64,000 nt of DNA from assembly GCA_964036275.1 (NCBI GenBank), contig OZ038437.1, positions 19,202,859-19,266,858 of the forward strand, in the 5' to 3' direction. Positions 12,791-40,436 of this stretch are shown one piece after another. The first letter of the stretch is position 1; each line of letters begins with the position of its first letter. A program made the translations under genes and the position numbers. The notes below the pieces were generated by a model. It saw only the letters and a list, made by a program, of their open reading frames with translations, searched no databases and was not told the origin of the DNA. The stretch comes from Litoditis marina (taxonomy: Eukaryota > Nematoda > Chromadorea > Rhabditida > Rhabditidae).

Positions 12791-13087
12791 CGGAATTGTG
12801 GCGGAATGGTGTAGTGGTTAAGGCGCCACCCACCACTCAAATGGTCACACGTTCGATCCCCGCCATTGCCCAACCAAGGCATTCATCCTTCCGTGGGCGA
12901 TAAATTGGTAGTAGACTAACTACGAAAGTTGAAGCCTCCCCTAATGCTCCCTGGCCGGATGGGGATGGTAGGCTAAACTCGGTCTGCCTTACAGAGTTGC
13001 CCTCTGAGACTGTCCTCTGCAAAGTTCCACGTGGACTTTTGAACAGCAAAAACAAAGTTCCACGTGTCTTTTGAACAGCAAAAACAA
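12791..13087 (+). mobile_element. tRNA-derived SINE-like element
   Basis: The head has a Pol III box A match (TGGTGTAGTGG, 12807-12817) and a box B match (GTTCGATCC, 12851-12859) at tRNA-like spacing, inside a GGCGG...CCGCC pairing. The cloverleaf is otherwise broken. A ~190 bp body unrelated to tRNA follows. It ends in two near-identical ~34 bp units starting AAAGTTCCACGTG and finishing CAGCAAAAAC. Head plus body plus a short repetitive tail is the layout of a tRNA-derived SINE. The right end lies exactly at the start of the 2,055 bp duplication. Confidence 0.65.
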
Positions 13088-14286
13088 ATGCCTAGAATGG
13101 AGAATTCACTTTGAAGCATCAGAAGAGGAGTTTTCAAGTTGAATTTCGGTTTGGATTTGTGTTAATTCATGGGTGAGTCTCCTATTATGTGACGTAGACC
13201 AACAAAGAAGGAGAAATATATACAACAATGCATCTGAATGAATGAATCTAACAAGAAATGGGAAATGGCTATAATGATCGACTCAACCTCGGTTTCGCGC
13301 GCAATTTAGATCAAATCTGATGTTTCGCGCCAAATCTGGGCTACGGTATTGCATTGGAGCGAGGAAACGTCTGCATCCTTTAATTGGGAAATAATTGGAA
13401 ATACGATTTGAAGTAGATCAGTCTTTCCTTATAGAAATTCACTTCTCGAATACAATGAAAAATAATCCAGAAAACCTTTGAACCTGCTTTATTTTTGAAA
13501 ATACTCGGAAATGACTTTTACACAAATGTGTCTAGTTTACATGGATTCTTCCCGATATTTCTCTGGAAACCGCTTGAAATGAGTAACCTCAAATAGGAGC
13601 CCCCATCTTCCATTAGCCAGCAAGAAAGCCGAAAGAGAAGGACAATTTTCTACTTATAGCAGTTATTTGAACATCTATTACGTTAATTGGTAAAAATCAT
13701 ACAACAACAAGATGTGAAATATTTATGAAACAATCTTTGAAAAACAACAACCGCCGGGAACCATAAACAAACTTTGCTTTCATTGCATAGAATAAACTAT
13801 AAAAACAAGCGATCATAAATATGTGAAATAGAAGTAACAGTAAAACAAAGAACAACTGAAGGATGGCCAGATTTCGTCGAAGTTCACGAAAATCGATTTG
13901 AACGACGAGCAACTGAAAAAATAATTGAACCTGTATCTTCGAGTTATTCGTTTCTCTACAAACTTTTTGTAGAGATAGTAAACAGGTTATTCAGATAATG
14001 CAAACACTATGAAACTATGAAAAGCATTTCTGTACTTCGAAGATTGTACCACCCGTTTCCTCATTGTTACCAACTGAGGCCACAATACTTCCTAAACATA
14101 TTTTCTAGACCACTTCCGACAGTAAAAATGGAACTTTGAACTCACTTCTATCAAATTTATAGAAGTTATGTAATCTCTCTGCCGTTCAGCTACCAAACCC
14201 CATGTATATCCTAGCTTCCTACACCAATTTGTACTCACTTCTGTAGATCAAAGTACCGTAGTACCGTAGCCCCGCCCTGCCCCTTT

Positions 14287-14947
14287 CTATGCGATGGTGG
14301 TAGCCGCGAACTGTCGAGCCAACTCAACGGCAGCGTCCAACTTATCCGAATGCTCTCCGGTTGCCTAGAATAATGACAATAATTATAATTATAATTAAAA
14401 GTATTATATTTCCATGGATCAGAAAAACATTACTCTAAAAAGGAAATATTTGATTAGAGACTGTTGGTCTCCATACACACCCGTGACATTAGAATTGAAC
14501 TTTTTAGGCCGGTCCCAGTTCAGAAATAGAACCCACGACCCACTCCTATTTACCTATCTGACTAATTTCGACAAATAAGGGGGAATTTTCATATTGAGCA
14601 ATTTTAACCCACAAATCAATCGGGTCTTTCCAAAAGTCAGTCAAAAAGGTTCCCTTTTCGTCAAACTTTTTGACTATGCTCACATTACCTTCCAAACTTC
14701 TCTTATTCTCGATGAATTAACTACGTCCGACTGCCAGCAGTAGAATATTGGACCAACCGACCAACATATTCAAGAGAATAACTAAACTCTGAGACTTCCT
14801 CATTTCGAGAAATAATGTACGTTATCAAGAAACAAAATAAATGCTTCCAACCTGAGCATTGGCGTCCTTTCCGCCTCCCTTTCCACCCAAAACCCCGCAC
14901 ACCTCGTTCACCCATGCACCCGCCTTCAGACCAGACTCCACCAGAGA
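14287..14947 (-). pseudogene. spare copy of the last two alanyl-tRNA synthetase exons
   Basis: Exons 14947-14852 (32 codons) and 14364-14287 (25 codons plus TAG) are intact and have good splice sites, but lie downstream of the functional stop codon at 16342. The first encodes the GGKGGGKD motif of the C-terminal domain. Its only coding difference from the proximal copy is Leu instead of Phe just before that motif (full-protein residue 934). Because phases are preserved, a transcript joining exon 23 to this copy would give a full-length protein, so it could act as an alternative 3' end rather than being dead. Confidence 0.75.
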
Positions 14948-14980
14948 CTGAAAGTATACGGTACACAATATAGCAAATAG

Positions 14981-15062
14981 TCATAGTCACGTGAAACATA
15001 TTCAACACAGCAGAACTTAGAAACCTGCAATGACAAAGTGCACGATTTCTCATTACGGTAGA
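14981..15062 (-). mobile_element. partial MITE family A copy
   Basis: GTCACGTGAAACATATTC, then the AACACAGCAGAACTTAG core and AAAGTGCACGATTTCTCATT, match family A, but both outer ends are missing. An identical copy lies at 17036-17117 because of the 2,055 bp duplication. Confidence 0.65.
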
Positions 15063-16341
15063 GCAACGGAATGGGCAATAACACACATTTTTATTCGGAC
15101 CACAACTCCCTAGGGACTTTCTAATGATAAATATCCCATTCTATGCCTAGAATGGAGAATTCACTTTGAAGCATCAGAAGAGGAGTTTTCAAGTTGAATT
15201 TCGGTTTGGATTTGTGTTAATTCATGGGTGAGTCTCCTATTATGTGACGTAGACCAACAAAGAAGGAGAAATATATACAACAATGCATCTGAATGAATGA
15301 ATCTAACAAGAAATGGGAAATGGCTATAATGATCGACTCAACCTCGGTTTCGCGCGCAATTTAGATCAAATCTGATGTTTCGCGCCAAATCTGGGCTACG
15401 GTATTGCATTGGAGCGAGGAAACGTCTGCATCCTTTAATTGGGAAATAATTGGAAATACGATTTGAAGTAGATCAGTCTTTCCTTATAGAAATTCACTTC
15501 TCGAATACAATGAAAAATAATCCAGAAAACCTTTGAACCTGCTTTATTTTTGAAAATACTCGGAAATGACTTTTACACAAATGTGTCTAGTTTACATGGA
15601 TTCTTCCCGATATTTCTCTGGAAACCGCTTGAAATGAGTAACCTCAAATAGGAGCCCCCATCTTCCATTAGCCAGCAAGAAAGCCGAAAGAGAAGGACAA
15701 TTTTCTACTTATAGCAGTTATTTGAACATCTATTACGTTAATTGGTAAAAATCATACAACAACAAGATGTGAAATATTTATGAAACAATCTTTGAAAAAC
15801 AACAACCGCCGGGAACCATAAACAAACTTTGCTTTCATTGCATAGAATAAACTATAAAAACAAGCGATCATAAATATGTGAAATAGAAGTAACAGTAAAA
15901 CAAAGAACAACTGAAGGATGGCCAGATTTCGTCGAAGTTCACGAAAATCGATTTGAACGACGAGCAACTGAAAAAATAATTGAACCTGTATCTTCGAGTT
16001 ATTCGTTTCTCTACAAACTTTTTGTAGAGATAGTAAACAGGTTATTCAGATAATGCAAACACTATGAAACTATGAAAAGCATTTCTGTACTTCGAAGATT
16101 GTACCACCCGTTTCCTCATTGTTACCAACTGAGGCCACAATACTTCCTAAACATATTTTCTAGACCACTTCCGACAGTAAAAATGGAACTTTGAACTCAC
16201 TTCTATCAAATTTATAGAAGTTATGTAATCTCTCTGCCGTTCAGCTACCAAACCCCATGTATATCCTAGCTTCCTACACCAATTTGTACTCACTTCTGTA
16301 GATCAAAGTACCGTAGTACCGTAGCCCCGCCCTGCCCCTTT

Positions 16342-31900
<15,559 letters not shown>

Positions 31901-31926
31901 ATTGGGGACCCAAATGAGCACTTGAC

Positions 31927-33356
31927 TGTAAAAACCGATAATTAAATATGAAAACTAATGGGAAACGCAAAATGTGACTGGAATTATTGGAAAATTCTGG
32001 AACAAAGAGGCGATCAATGAAAGACTTGAGGATGAAACAAACCAAACATTACAGAGAGAAGTTCAAAATATATCTTAACTAATGCCAAATTTCAAGCCAA
32101 GCGATTAACCCAAAGCCGGTAACAGGACTGAATGAAAGCAGTATCGAAAATGTGAATTGTCAACGCACTATAACAACTTAAGTGAACGAAATCATGATGA
32201 TTTCGTCACATTGCGCAATCTGAGCTAAAACGAAATGATACATAATCTGATTACACTTTATTATACAGAAGGGGGTTATAGAAGCATTTTTAATGAAGAA
32301 ATGAACGTGTAAAAGACTAGAATACAAAGTTAAATTGGAGTATTTTAAATTTTTTAGAAAAAAAATGACCGAGTTTTGGCGCCGTGTTTTTGCGGGAAGT
32401 TAGATGATACCGTACTCTTAAAACATTGACGCGATTTCACGTACTTTGTTCAAATTACCGTACAGCTCATCATTGTACGGTAGGTCAACACATGTGTAGT
32501 TTGAACCAATTTAATAGTTCAATGGTAAAACTGAGATCAGTGCATAATTTTCTTCCATTGGTGCTCAAATTCAAGCGAGAATGATGCTGACCAACTTTTG
32601 CATATTTGATTCTCGGAGATCCACTGAGGCCTAATTCCTCTTGAAACCGGAAAATGTGAACAAGATTTTAGCCCAACGTTTAGAACCCCACACTGTAGCT
32701 TGAAATCTCTTCTAATCGTTTGGTAACAAAATTGTCTGTAGCCTCAGTAGTTGGAGGCTTCCACGCGAATTCTTTATTTAACCCGGTATTTCGTTAACCC
32801 TAGTAGTTAACCATTAACCGGGTTACTAGGTCAACCCTTTTGTTAACCACTTATTAACCCCAAATTTCCCCAAAAAACATCGTAAAAGAGGGCTACAAAG
32901 GGGTTAACAAAAGGGTTATAGTCGTGGACCACGGATAATCGGGTGAAAAGACGGTGTTATAAGTTGACCGGGTGGTTAGCAGGGGCGCGCAGATGGCATC
33001 AATCAATACCATTTTTGGAAGTTCTGCCAATGCATTGTGCTTTCACATTCTATTTTCAATTTAGTGTTGGTTATTTCTTTTTAAATAAGCTCTATCATTC
33101 AAAACTATTATTGTCAAGCCATAGCAAAGATTTAAGAACAAAAGAAATACGTAAATGGGAGGCTTTTTTTTTCAAAAATCATTTTCCAAAAGTTGAAAAT
33201 TTCCGAACAAATGTTATAACTACTCTACTATTTTTTATTAACTATCTTGAAACGTTTTAAATCTATCGTCATAATTCCTTACTAGGAGTGCTTTCATTCA
33301 GTTCAATATCTAGAGTTGTTCACATATCTATTCTTCCCGAGCATTGCAGAGGTTGG
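31927..33356. other. intergenic region upstream of the synthetase
   Basis: Presumed promoter side of the minus-strand synthetase gene. I see no convincing core promoter motif. Decayed pieces of the GGTTAACC/GGTAACC foldback family occur around 32780-32960. Confidence 0.4.
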
Positions 33357-33430
33357 CCCATTTAGCGCAGTGACAGTGTGGCGGTACTACAATTCTACTA
33401 GCCACGGGTTCGATTCCCGTGAAATGAATT
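33357..33430 (+). tRNA. tRNA-like sequence, probable pseudogene
   Basis: Box A (TAGCGCAGTGA, 33363-33373) and box B (GGTTCGATTCC, 33407-33417) are at tRNA spacing. The T arm is canonical: ACGGG, a seven-base loop TTCGATT, then CCCGT. A CATTT/AAATG acceptor pairing is present but the acceptor and D stems are not fully paired. A functional tRNA is unlikely; a tRNA pseudogene or SINE head fits better. Confidence 0.45.
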
Positions 33431-33479
33431 TTCTGTCCAAAATTTACGCGCTGTGCTCTCCGCTCATTTGAAATGGTCT

Positions 33480-34170
33480 ACCACTATAACCAAGTAACCC
33501 GGTTAAGGTTACCTGATAGGGTTAACGAAATACCGGGTTGCTTGTGGAATTGGCCGGGCTTCCATGAGTTTTGAACAGTGAACGCTACCTGGGTTAGTTG
33601 AACTTTCCGCTTACTTTTCAGGTTACCTTATAAAAGTGACCAAAAACAGGTCAGCCAAGCCTAGAATTCATCGAGTTTAGCTTTCAAAGCTCAACTTGAT
33701 ACATTCTATGTCCAACTTTCAAGAAACCCAAAATGGAACACGTTAAACGGTGTGTGTGGTCGTATTCCGCTGTGTTTGTAGTTTTCGAAAGACATGAATG
33801 ATGACGTGACAAGATCAAACTACAAACAAAATGTGGTCAATAACTATAGTTCTTACCTCCACAAATTGAAGTAGATCAAAAAGTCGAGTGTTTGCAATCG
33901 ATACAACCTCTCGTGTTGACACTATGGGTGTGAAGGAATCGCCGCAAAACACAAACAAAGGATAGAAACAACGATAGAACGGCTACCGCAGAATATACAA
34001 TGCACGACGCTCTTTTTCTTGGCTAATTCCATAAGTAACCGGAGATTTGAGTAACGTTACCTGTTGGTAACCGCATCGAATGGTGACCGGTTTTAATTCG
34101 CGGTCACCCAGTAGTAAAAAGGTTAGATTCCCCAAAAACCCGGTTAGATATAAAATTTACCTTTTTCTTC
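33480..34170. repeat. decayed GGTAACC foldback relics
   Basis: Segments such as AAGTAACCCGGTTAAGGTTA near 33494 and AACCCGGTTAGATATAAAAT near 34138 match the ends of the foldback family at 27489 and 55499. They are broken up and no target duplication is recognisable. A GTAGTTTGATC-type short palindrome lies around 33767-33834. Confidence 0.5.
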
Positions 34171-34659
34171 GAGTAGGTGTGTGATACGTACTATTTTATT
34201 TTCAATAACTTTTATGAATCAGTTTATCACGAACTATTTCATCCCTGGTTCAGGTTTTCGTATCAGATGGCGTAGCAAATCGTTCAACCTCACGGAAAGT
34301 GCATATAAGTTTCTCATGAGCTACCTCATCAGCTACTCGTGAACTCTCGATGTTGTAGCGTACCAATCAATGGAATCTCATGAGAACCTGACACTAATAG
34401 CTCATGAGGTATTTTAGTGAGAACAAACTCAAATGCACTGGCTCTGAATGTGTAGTTCCACCTTCATCCATTACTCACTGACCTGTACAGTCTTTTTCGT
34501 ATTCATGTGGACTCTGGACTGTGTAGATTAACACTATTCCATGATGTTTACACGAATTGCTGATCAACTTTCCGTTCGAATGAGGTTAGATCGGTAGTTC
34601 GATGAGATGTGCTCCTTTTCTGAAGTTCTAACTGAGATAAAACAGCCGCAAGACTATCG

Positions 34660-34793
34660 TTAAAGAAGAACGATTATGTGGTCCAATTCCAACGCTTCAG
34701 TTACTGCAATACATTTTTCAATTGCAGTTCAAATGACCGTTGACACGGGATTGGTCCAGAATCGTCCAGCTAATAATCGTCCTGCCAAAAAAT
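34660..34793. mobile_element. MITE family B copy, damaged right end
   Basis: Starts TTAAAGAAGAACGATTATGT and GGTCCAATTCC, has the TGCAATACATTTTTCAATTG inner palindrome, and ends in AGAATCGTCCAGCTAATAAT, where the terminal CTTCTTTAA is missing. Confidence 0.65.
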
Positions 34794-35608
34794 GCAAATA
34801 TTAGTCATTCTGTTTTCGAAGACACAATGAAAAGGTTGCTTCCAGATGAAAATTCGTGATTTATGCGGTGTATCGAGTTCAAACTACAATTCTGATCTGC
34901 TCATCTCCTGTACACACGTCTAAACACCCTGAAAGCAGAGACACATACTGCAAAAGACTACACGTGTGTGAAACATACTATTTCTTCAGAGTCATTTTTC
35001 AAAACGTTTGTCGTAAGTTTGTCATGAAATGCTTCGTTTCCTAAGTCTCTACCTGAGTACAGTAACTGACAGCAGATCGACAACTTTCTCAGTATATCGA
35101 GTTCAAACTACAATTCTGCGGTGTCTATCTTATATATTTAGCCGCACGCGACATTTGTTAATAGTCTTTTTTGCGTGCAAAGACGTTGTCTCGCAAAGCA
35201 GTGCGCGGAGACAAAGCGCGTTTCGTATTACGTAGAAACATGGCCTCACCTCTAAATTCACAGAGCCATCAGCTCACCTTTAACGCACATTGTTACTTTT
35301 TCCTTTCAGAATACATAATTTTCATATTGTTTCTCTTGATCTTCTTCAACGCAGTTTCGGAAACTTTCATCAGAAACAGACTCTCATCTTTACCGCGCGA
35401 GAAACGTTCATTTCAAAATGCATTATCCCCATAATGTTACCCTTTATGGTTTTAACGCATTTTGTGAAATTTTCTATCGGTAGAGGACGCTCTTCGTTCC
35501 ACACTAGAGTTTTCCCTTTTTTACACTATTTTTATATCTTCTAACACAGTTTGTTTTGAAATGTAGATCTCCTTTAACGCACATTGTAGAACTCTTTAAT
35601 CTGGAAGT

Positions 35609-35612
<4 letters not shown>

Positions 35613-35650
<38 letters not shown>
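35613..35650. repeat. AT dinucleotide microsatellite
   Basis: About 19 uninterrupted TA repeats. Confidence 0.95.
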
Positions 35651-35651
<1 letters not shown>

Positions 35652-36627
35652 CCTCGACCTCCAACTTTTCACCATTCGCCAGCTACAAAGGCAAGGTCAA
35701 TGCGACGACAGGTAGTCTGAGACATTCTGCGTCTCTCTGACCTGCACACTCTCGCTTTTGTAGTTCGCTAATCGAAGACGGTTCGCAAAATTTTTGCAAT
35801 CTTAATTTTAAAAAAAACCTTTGACATGTAAAAATATTGTTAATAAACGTCTTTAACCCACATTATGACATTTACATTTTGGTTTTCCCGTTGGAGTCAC
35901 GGAATTCTTCAACACCGAAAACCATTCATCGTGACGATTTAGTATAGGAAGTAAGTTGTAAATAAAAGTTATACACAGTTTTGTAATCATTTTTTCATGT
36001 TTTCCAGTTATTTCTAGAGCCATGACACCACTCTCGATTTTCGTAATTCTACATTGCCATTGTTATTCGTGTTGATTGTGAAAACAGTGAAAATTCTATA
36101 GATTACTGTAAAAAAAAGCAAGTTTTGTGAAGTGTTCCCTTGAAACACGCTGAAACGTTTACATGACATGTAGTAACTGCAGAATATCTCATTGTTTCTA
36201 GCTGCCTACATCAATAGGTTCGTTCTTCATTTCAAATTTTGATTGGATTACAAGTTTCAATTGTACCACATCGCTCTAGTTATTCATTGGTTGTAAGAGT
36301 GAATACTACTTCTCATCTTCAACACATAAATAGATTTATCATGTTCTTCCCACGACTAAAACTTATCGGAATCAAACTACAAACACATAATAAATCTATC
36401 CACCATTTCGCTGTTCCTTGAGGTTGAGATGATTCCTGTAGCTCAAGATTTAAGTGGTTACGTCTGGGGTAGAGGCGAAACGTACCACTTCTTTTTTCAT
36501 TCATATCAATTAATCTTACCAGTTTAATTTCGATTTGCTGAGCTTTTCATTCATTTGCCCACTTCGTGAACAAAAGCTCACAACTTGTTTTTTTTGTCAT
36601 TTTCATCATAATACCTGTAAATCTAAT

Positions 36628-36730
36628 TTAAAGAAAGACGATTATGTGAACCAATTCCGTGTCAACGGTTCTTTAAACTGCAATTGAACAATGTATTGCA
36701 GTTGGACCACATAATAGTCCTTCTTCAGTA
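36628..36730. mobile_element. MITE family B copy next to a first exon
   Basis: TTTAAAGAAAGACGATTATG at the left and GGACCACATAATAGTCCTTC at the right form inverted ends. The element stops about 20 bp upstream of the acceptor of the exon at 36752. Confidence 0.7.
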
Positions 36731-36752
36731 ATTAAAATTTTATTTTTTTAGA

Positions 36753-37472
36753 ATGGAGGAGAAAAGTCGAGAATTTGCGGATGACGTCATCATTCCGGAG
36801 CCTCCCGCGAGCAGACCTCCCACGAAGAAAATAGACGAATTCCGGAGAAACAAGATGTAGGTTTTTGAATATTTAGTGAAATTGCATAAATGTTTATTTT
36901 TTTCATGATTTATCTACAGATTATGATCACACGTAATGCTTTCATGCTTGTTCATGTTTATACTAATCGACCCTAGTCCCGGCAACGGAAATGGCAGGTT
37001 TTGAAAGACATTTTATTCAAACTCACGTTATAACGCACTTTTCATGGATGTATATAACAGGCTCAGCTTGTTATTTCATCCTTTTCGCTGTGTCTGTAGT
37101 TTGATCCTGATGCATTTTTTGCAAAATATGAAAATTCTGCTGTGTTTGCAAGTCAAACTACAAGTTTCTTCTACTTCATATCTGATCAATCGATTTCTGT
37201 AGCAGCCTTGTTTTTGAGTCGTTTACTTGTCTCGATCAGCTGTGTTATCGTTTGAGCGAAAATTCTGCTGTGTGATTCGATCAAACTACAATTTCGCCGT
37301 GATCTCCATATAGTTGATGCGCCTGAGCACACCCCGTTTTTGTTCCAGTTATAAGAAGCTGACCCGATTAGCCATTCGTTCGTTGCTGGCGCGCGAAAAT
37401 ATTTTGGGTAAACAGCGGGCAAAAAGTACCCGTCGTTTACGGACTACTTGCATGCTGTTTACACTATGTTAG
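36753..37472 (+). CDS. small unrecognised gene, two plausible exons
   Basis: Exon 36753-36856 starts with an ATG one base after a TTTTTTTAG acceptor. It encodes 34 charged residues (MEEKSREFADDVIIPEPPAS, then a Lys/Arg-rich end) and leaves phase 2 at an ATgtaggt donor. The next exon starts at 37349 after TTTTTGTTCCAG, in the right phase, and reads YKKLTRLAIRSLLARENILG. It either runs on to TAG at 37470-37472, giving 75 residues, or splices at GGgtaaac (37407) to something downstream. Its phase does not fit the MARVEL exon at 40437 directly. GC content and open reading support coding for the first exon; the rest of the model is tentative. It could be an upstream isoform of the MARVEL gene with one more exon I could not find. 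Confidence 0.4.
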
Positions 37473-37539
37473 TCATACTACCCACTTAGGGAGGTTTTCG
37501 AGTTGGAGTCTATGACACCTTGTCACCTCTCTCTAACCC

Positions 37540-37982
37540 TCTATTTTCACTATCACTCTGTTCCTACCACTCTTTATCTCTCTGTCTTTATCTTTTTCGT
37601 CTTTTCTCTCTCTCTCTCCGTCTTTCTATATTCTCTCTCCCTACTTCCTCTCCTTCCACCCATCCCCTTCTTCACTCCTCTTGCTCTCCTCTCCCTATTT
37701 ATCTGTCTCTTTCTCTACCTTTCTCTCCACCTATCTCCATTCATCCTCTTTATCTCCCCCTTTTCCTTTCCCTTTCTCCCTCTCTCGCTCTCTCTCTCTC
37801 TTTCTCTCTCCCTCTCTCCCTCTCTGTCTCTCTTTCTCTCTCTCCCTCCTCCTCCCTCTCTCTCTATCCCTCTCTCTCGCTCTCTCTCTCTCTCTCCCCC
37901 CCCACTCTCTCCCTCCCCCCTCCTCTCTTTCTCTCTCATCCCCTCTCTCGCTCTCTCTCTCTATCTTCCCCCCCCCCACTCT

Positions 37983-38052
<70 letters not shown>

Positions 38053-38058
38053 CCCAGC
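37540..38058. repeat. polypyrimidine CT-rich microsatellite
   Basis: Over 500 bp of almost pure pyrimidine on the plus strand, becoming an uninterrupted CT run at about 37988-38046. All three forward frames are open for 160-200 residues of Ser/Leu/Pro purely because of the composition; they are not genes. Confidence 0.96.
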
Positions 38059-38585
38059 TGTTTCTCTCTCGCCCCCACTTGTGTTGTAAAAATAACTGAT
38101 GCAAGGCGTGGAAGAGCAGCTATTTACCCTTTATTCAAAGTCGTCTTCTATATCTATTATATGTTGTTATAGTTGAGCTATAAACTTATTGTAGAATTGA
38201 AATTTTGTGTTACATAACTCAATTGTTCCTAGCAAAGTTTTTATGACAAGTGGGGTTTTTATATAAGTTTATCAGATGTAGATAACACTAATATAAACCT
38301 TTTCAACAAACTAACTATCCCAACTTTTCCAATATAGCTATCCTGTCATTCACTAACATAAAGAAGATACTTTAAATATCATGTTATTATTGTTTGCCTT
38401 TTTTTTTGTTGGCTGTCAAAAACTAGTTCTCACCGCCCAAAAAAGTAGAAATTTCACTGGGTACCTCTCCTAGAACCAACGACTTGTTTACTTTGCAAAT
38501 AGTGAAAGATTTGAACATGCCCAGACCTATTTTGATATAATCCTAAAATTGTTGCGTCAAAAACAAAATGAAACTTCGTGATGAG

Positions 38586-38711
38586 TATACTAGAAGTAAA
38601 TTGAAAGTGAGAATTGTAATGAGGAATCGTGCACTTTATCACTGCACGTTTCTGAGTTCTGCTGTGGTGTTTAAGATGATTAAGATGACTGCGCAATTGA
38701 CTAACAGTATA
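38586..38711 (+). mobile_element. MITE family A copy
   Basis: TATACTAGAAGTAAATTG start, GTGCACTTTATCACTGCACG core and a CAATTGACTAACAGTATA end. Confidence 0.8.
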
Positions 38712-39735
38712 ATCAATTTTTAAATTCTTCTAAGGTATGTTTTGGTTATTTAGGTGTGTTTGAGCCGCATGGAAAATAGCCGTATTCTAAAAAACGCGTA
38801 TTGATTTGAATGGAGCGACATGGTGTAAATTGGATTCCACAACATACAACTTTTAGCCTGTGAGGTGTTCTTTTTCAAAATGTGAGCTATACACGTTTGA
38901 TGGTTCGGACATTAGTTTCAGTATCCTACCTAACAATAGTTTCAATCGAAACCCTGCCTGTGAAAATATTGGAAAACTGTAGGAGTCTACGTAAGAATGG
39001 AATATACTATACTTTTCCCTCCTAGTCTTTTTGTTATATAGTTGTTCTTTTGTCCTTTCTCGAGTATATAGTCACAAGTGACGTGTTCATATGAGCAATA
39101 AGCCGAGAAAATGACTAAACAATTTCACTCCGACTATTCTCTTGTTCATATGATTATACTCTTTTTATTTAAGCAACTACAGAGAGCATGCGAAATCTTT
39201 ATTGAAATTATGTAAAGTTATCAGTTAATTGAGTGATTTATTGTAATTTGTTCTGCATACACATCAAAACATTTGCAACACGCCTATAACTAACCAGGGA
39301 AAAGACCTGAGCCTCTTTCAATCCAAAATTAAAACTTTGTTACTTATGAAACACAATGATCTGTATTTGTTGCGCTTCAGGCCTTCAGGGTTACGCAATC
39401 TAAAATACACGCTCAGAAGTTTTTCGTGCTTGTATTTTGAAAACTGTGGCTAACTGTTCTAATCCAGGCATTTCTGCATAGGACCGTAGTTGCGTATCGT
39501 TTTGATGTGTTTGTAGTTTGATCTCCTTTCAGCACTGATGATAAGGGGAATCGAGCTACAACTCAGACATGCTTTCTCTGAAAACTTATTCCGCTCTCCA
39601 TGCTGCCAGCCTTGAAAGTCGACACTGTTTGTTGCCCTATCCCGCGGTGTTTGTAGAGCTTCGCCAACTAGAGCGTGAACGAGATCAAACTAATGGTTCA
39701 ATACCTTTCTCACACACGATTACAACTAGTAGTTA

Positions 39736-39972
39736 TATAGTCTGTTTCACCAATCGATGTACTCCTACAGTAATCCGTCAATTATTCAAGGGGGTGTTTT
39801 CTAATGAAAAAGTCAGTACTTTGGTTTCAAATTTCCAGAGTTAGTAGTAGTAAACATGCAGAAGACACTATAAAAATTTTGAGGTGTTCTGAATACGCTA
39901 ATATACCACAATTCGACCTGAAAGTGTTAGCAGATTACTGTAGAGGGTTATAAGTGGGTGGAACAAACTATA
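39736..39972. mobile_element. MITE family E copy
   Basis: TATAGTCTGTTTCACCAATC with CTACAGTAATCCG at the left; CAGATTACTGTAGAGGG and GGGTGGAACAAACTATA at the right. A 237 bp foldback with A/T-rich interior. Confidence 0.78.
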
Positions 39973-39977
39973 GTTGC

Positions 39978-40275
39978 AGGGAAAATTGTACATTTGCCCC
40001 CCCCCCTCACCTTAAGTCCCCCCCCCCCGTAGTACTATCACCCCCCTCCCAATACGATTCCCTATAGAGAGGGGGTTATGGTAAATGGGGGTTCATTGTA
40101 AATGGGGGGTAATTGTACAATGTCGACGTTTAACAATCGCCCCCCACTCAATCCAAACCTACAGTAAAGAAAGACGTTGTACAATCACCTCCCTATGGGG
40201 GTGGGGGGAAGTACTACGGGTCGAATTCCAACCTATTTCGGCTCAAGGGGGGGGGGGCAATTGTACAATAAACCC
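39978..40275. mobile_element. foldback element with C/G-run arms
   Basis: Left AATTGTACATTTGCCCCC and right GGGGGCAATTGTACAATAAA are inverted. Repeated runs of C switch to runs of G halfway (near 40065), so the whole block can fold on itself. The strand asymmetry makes it prone to quadruplex formation and assembly error. Confidence 0.6.
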
Positions 40276-40330
40276 TAGTTGCATACTGTGGTTCACGTAT
40301 GGCGTTCGCTCTTCCAAACCCATGCCGCTT

Positions 40331-40394
40331 TTTGTAGTTTGATCTCGTTACTTCGCGGTCGAAATTGATTATTTGCGTGTGATCAAACTACAAA
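40331..40394. repeat. short palindrome, GTAGTTTGATC family
   Basis: TTTGTAGTTTGATC ... GATCAAACTACAAA separated by ~36 bp. Related copies lie at 52533-52601 and 60287-60358, with more decayed ones around 37080-37290 and 39513-39700. Confidence 0.7.
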
Positions 40395-40436
40395 CTACAT
40401 TCCTTCTCCAACCATGATTACAACTAGTAATTGCAG

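Larger units (their letters stand above)
13090..15144. repeat. 2,055 bp tandem duplication, distal copy
   Basis: Repeated at 15145-17199 with an offset of exactly 2,055 bp. The junctions share the dinucleotide AT, consistent with microhomology. By eye the copies differ at one base in the exons (14889 C against 16944 G), with few or no others. The block contains the last two synthetase exons, their introns and downstream DNA. Such low divergence means either a recent duplication or two haplotypes joined in assembly. Confidence 0.95.
34171..36627. other. intergenic spacer
   Basis: No gene recognised. It includes the family B MITE at 34660, an AT microsatellite at 35613-35650, and a CTGCGTCTCTCTGACCT motif near 35730 that also occurs around 17417-17433 in a synthetase intron. 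Confidence 0.4.
38059..40436. other. spacer upstream of the MARVEL gene
   Basis: No supported exon. It contains a family A and a family E MITE, a GTAGTTTGATC palindrome around 39513-39700, a G/C-run foldback at 39978-40275 and a short palindrome at 40331-40394. Confidence 0.45.

Noticed and set aside
14721..15086. 121-residue minus-strand open frame, duplicated at 16776-17141
   Set aside because: It covers exon 24 only in the wrong frame (the true frame gives the GGKGGGKD motif) and includes a MITE fragment.
37503..38172. Long Ser/Leu/Pro open frames of 163-198 residues in all three forward frames
   Set aside because: They exist only because a CT microsatellite lacks stop codons; all three frames are open together and there is no start or splice context.
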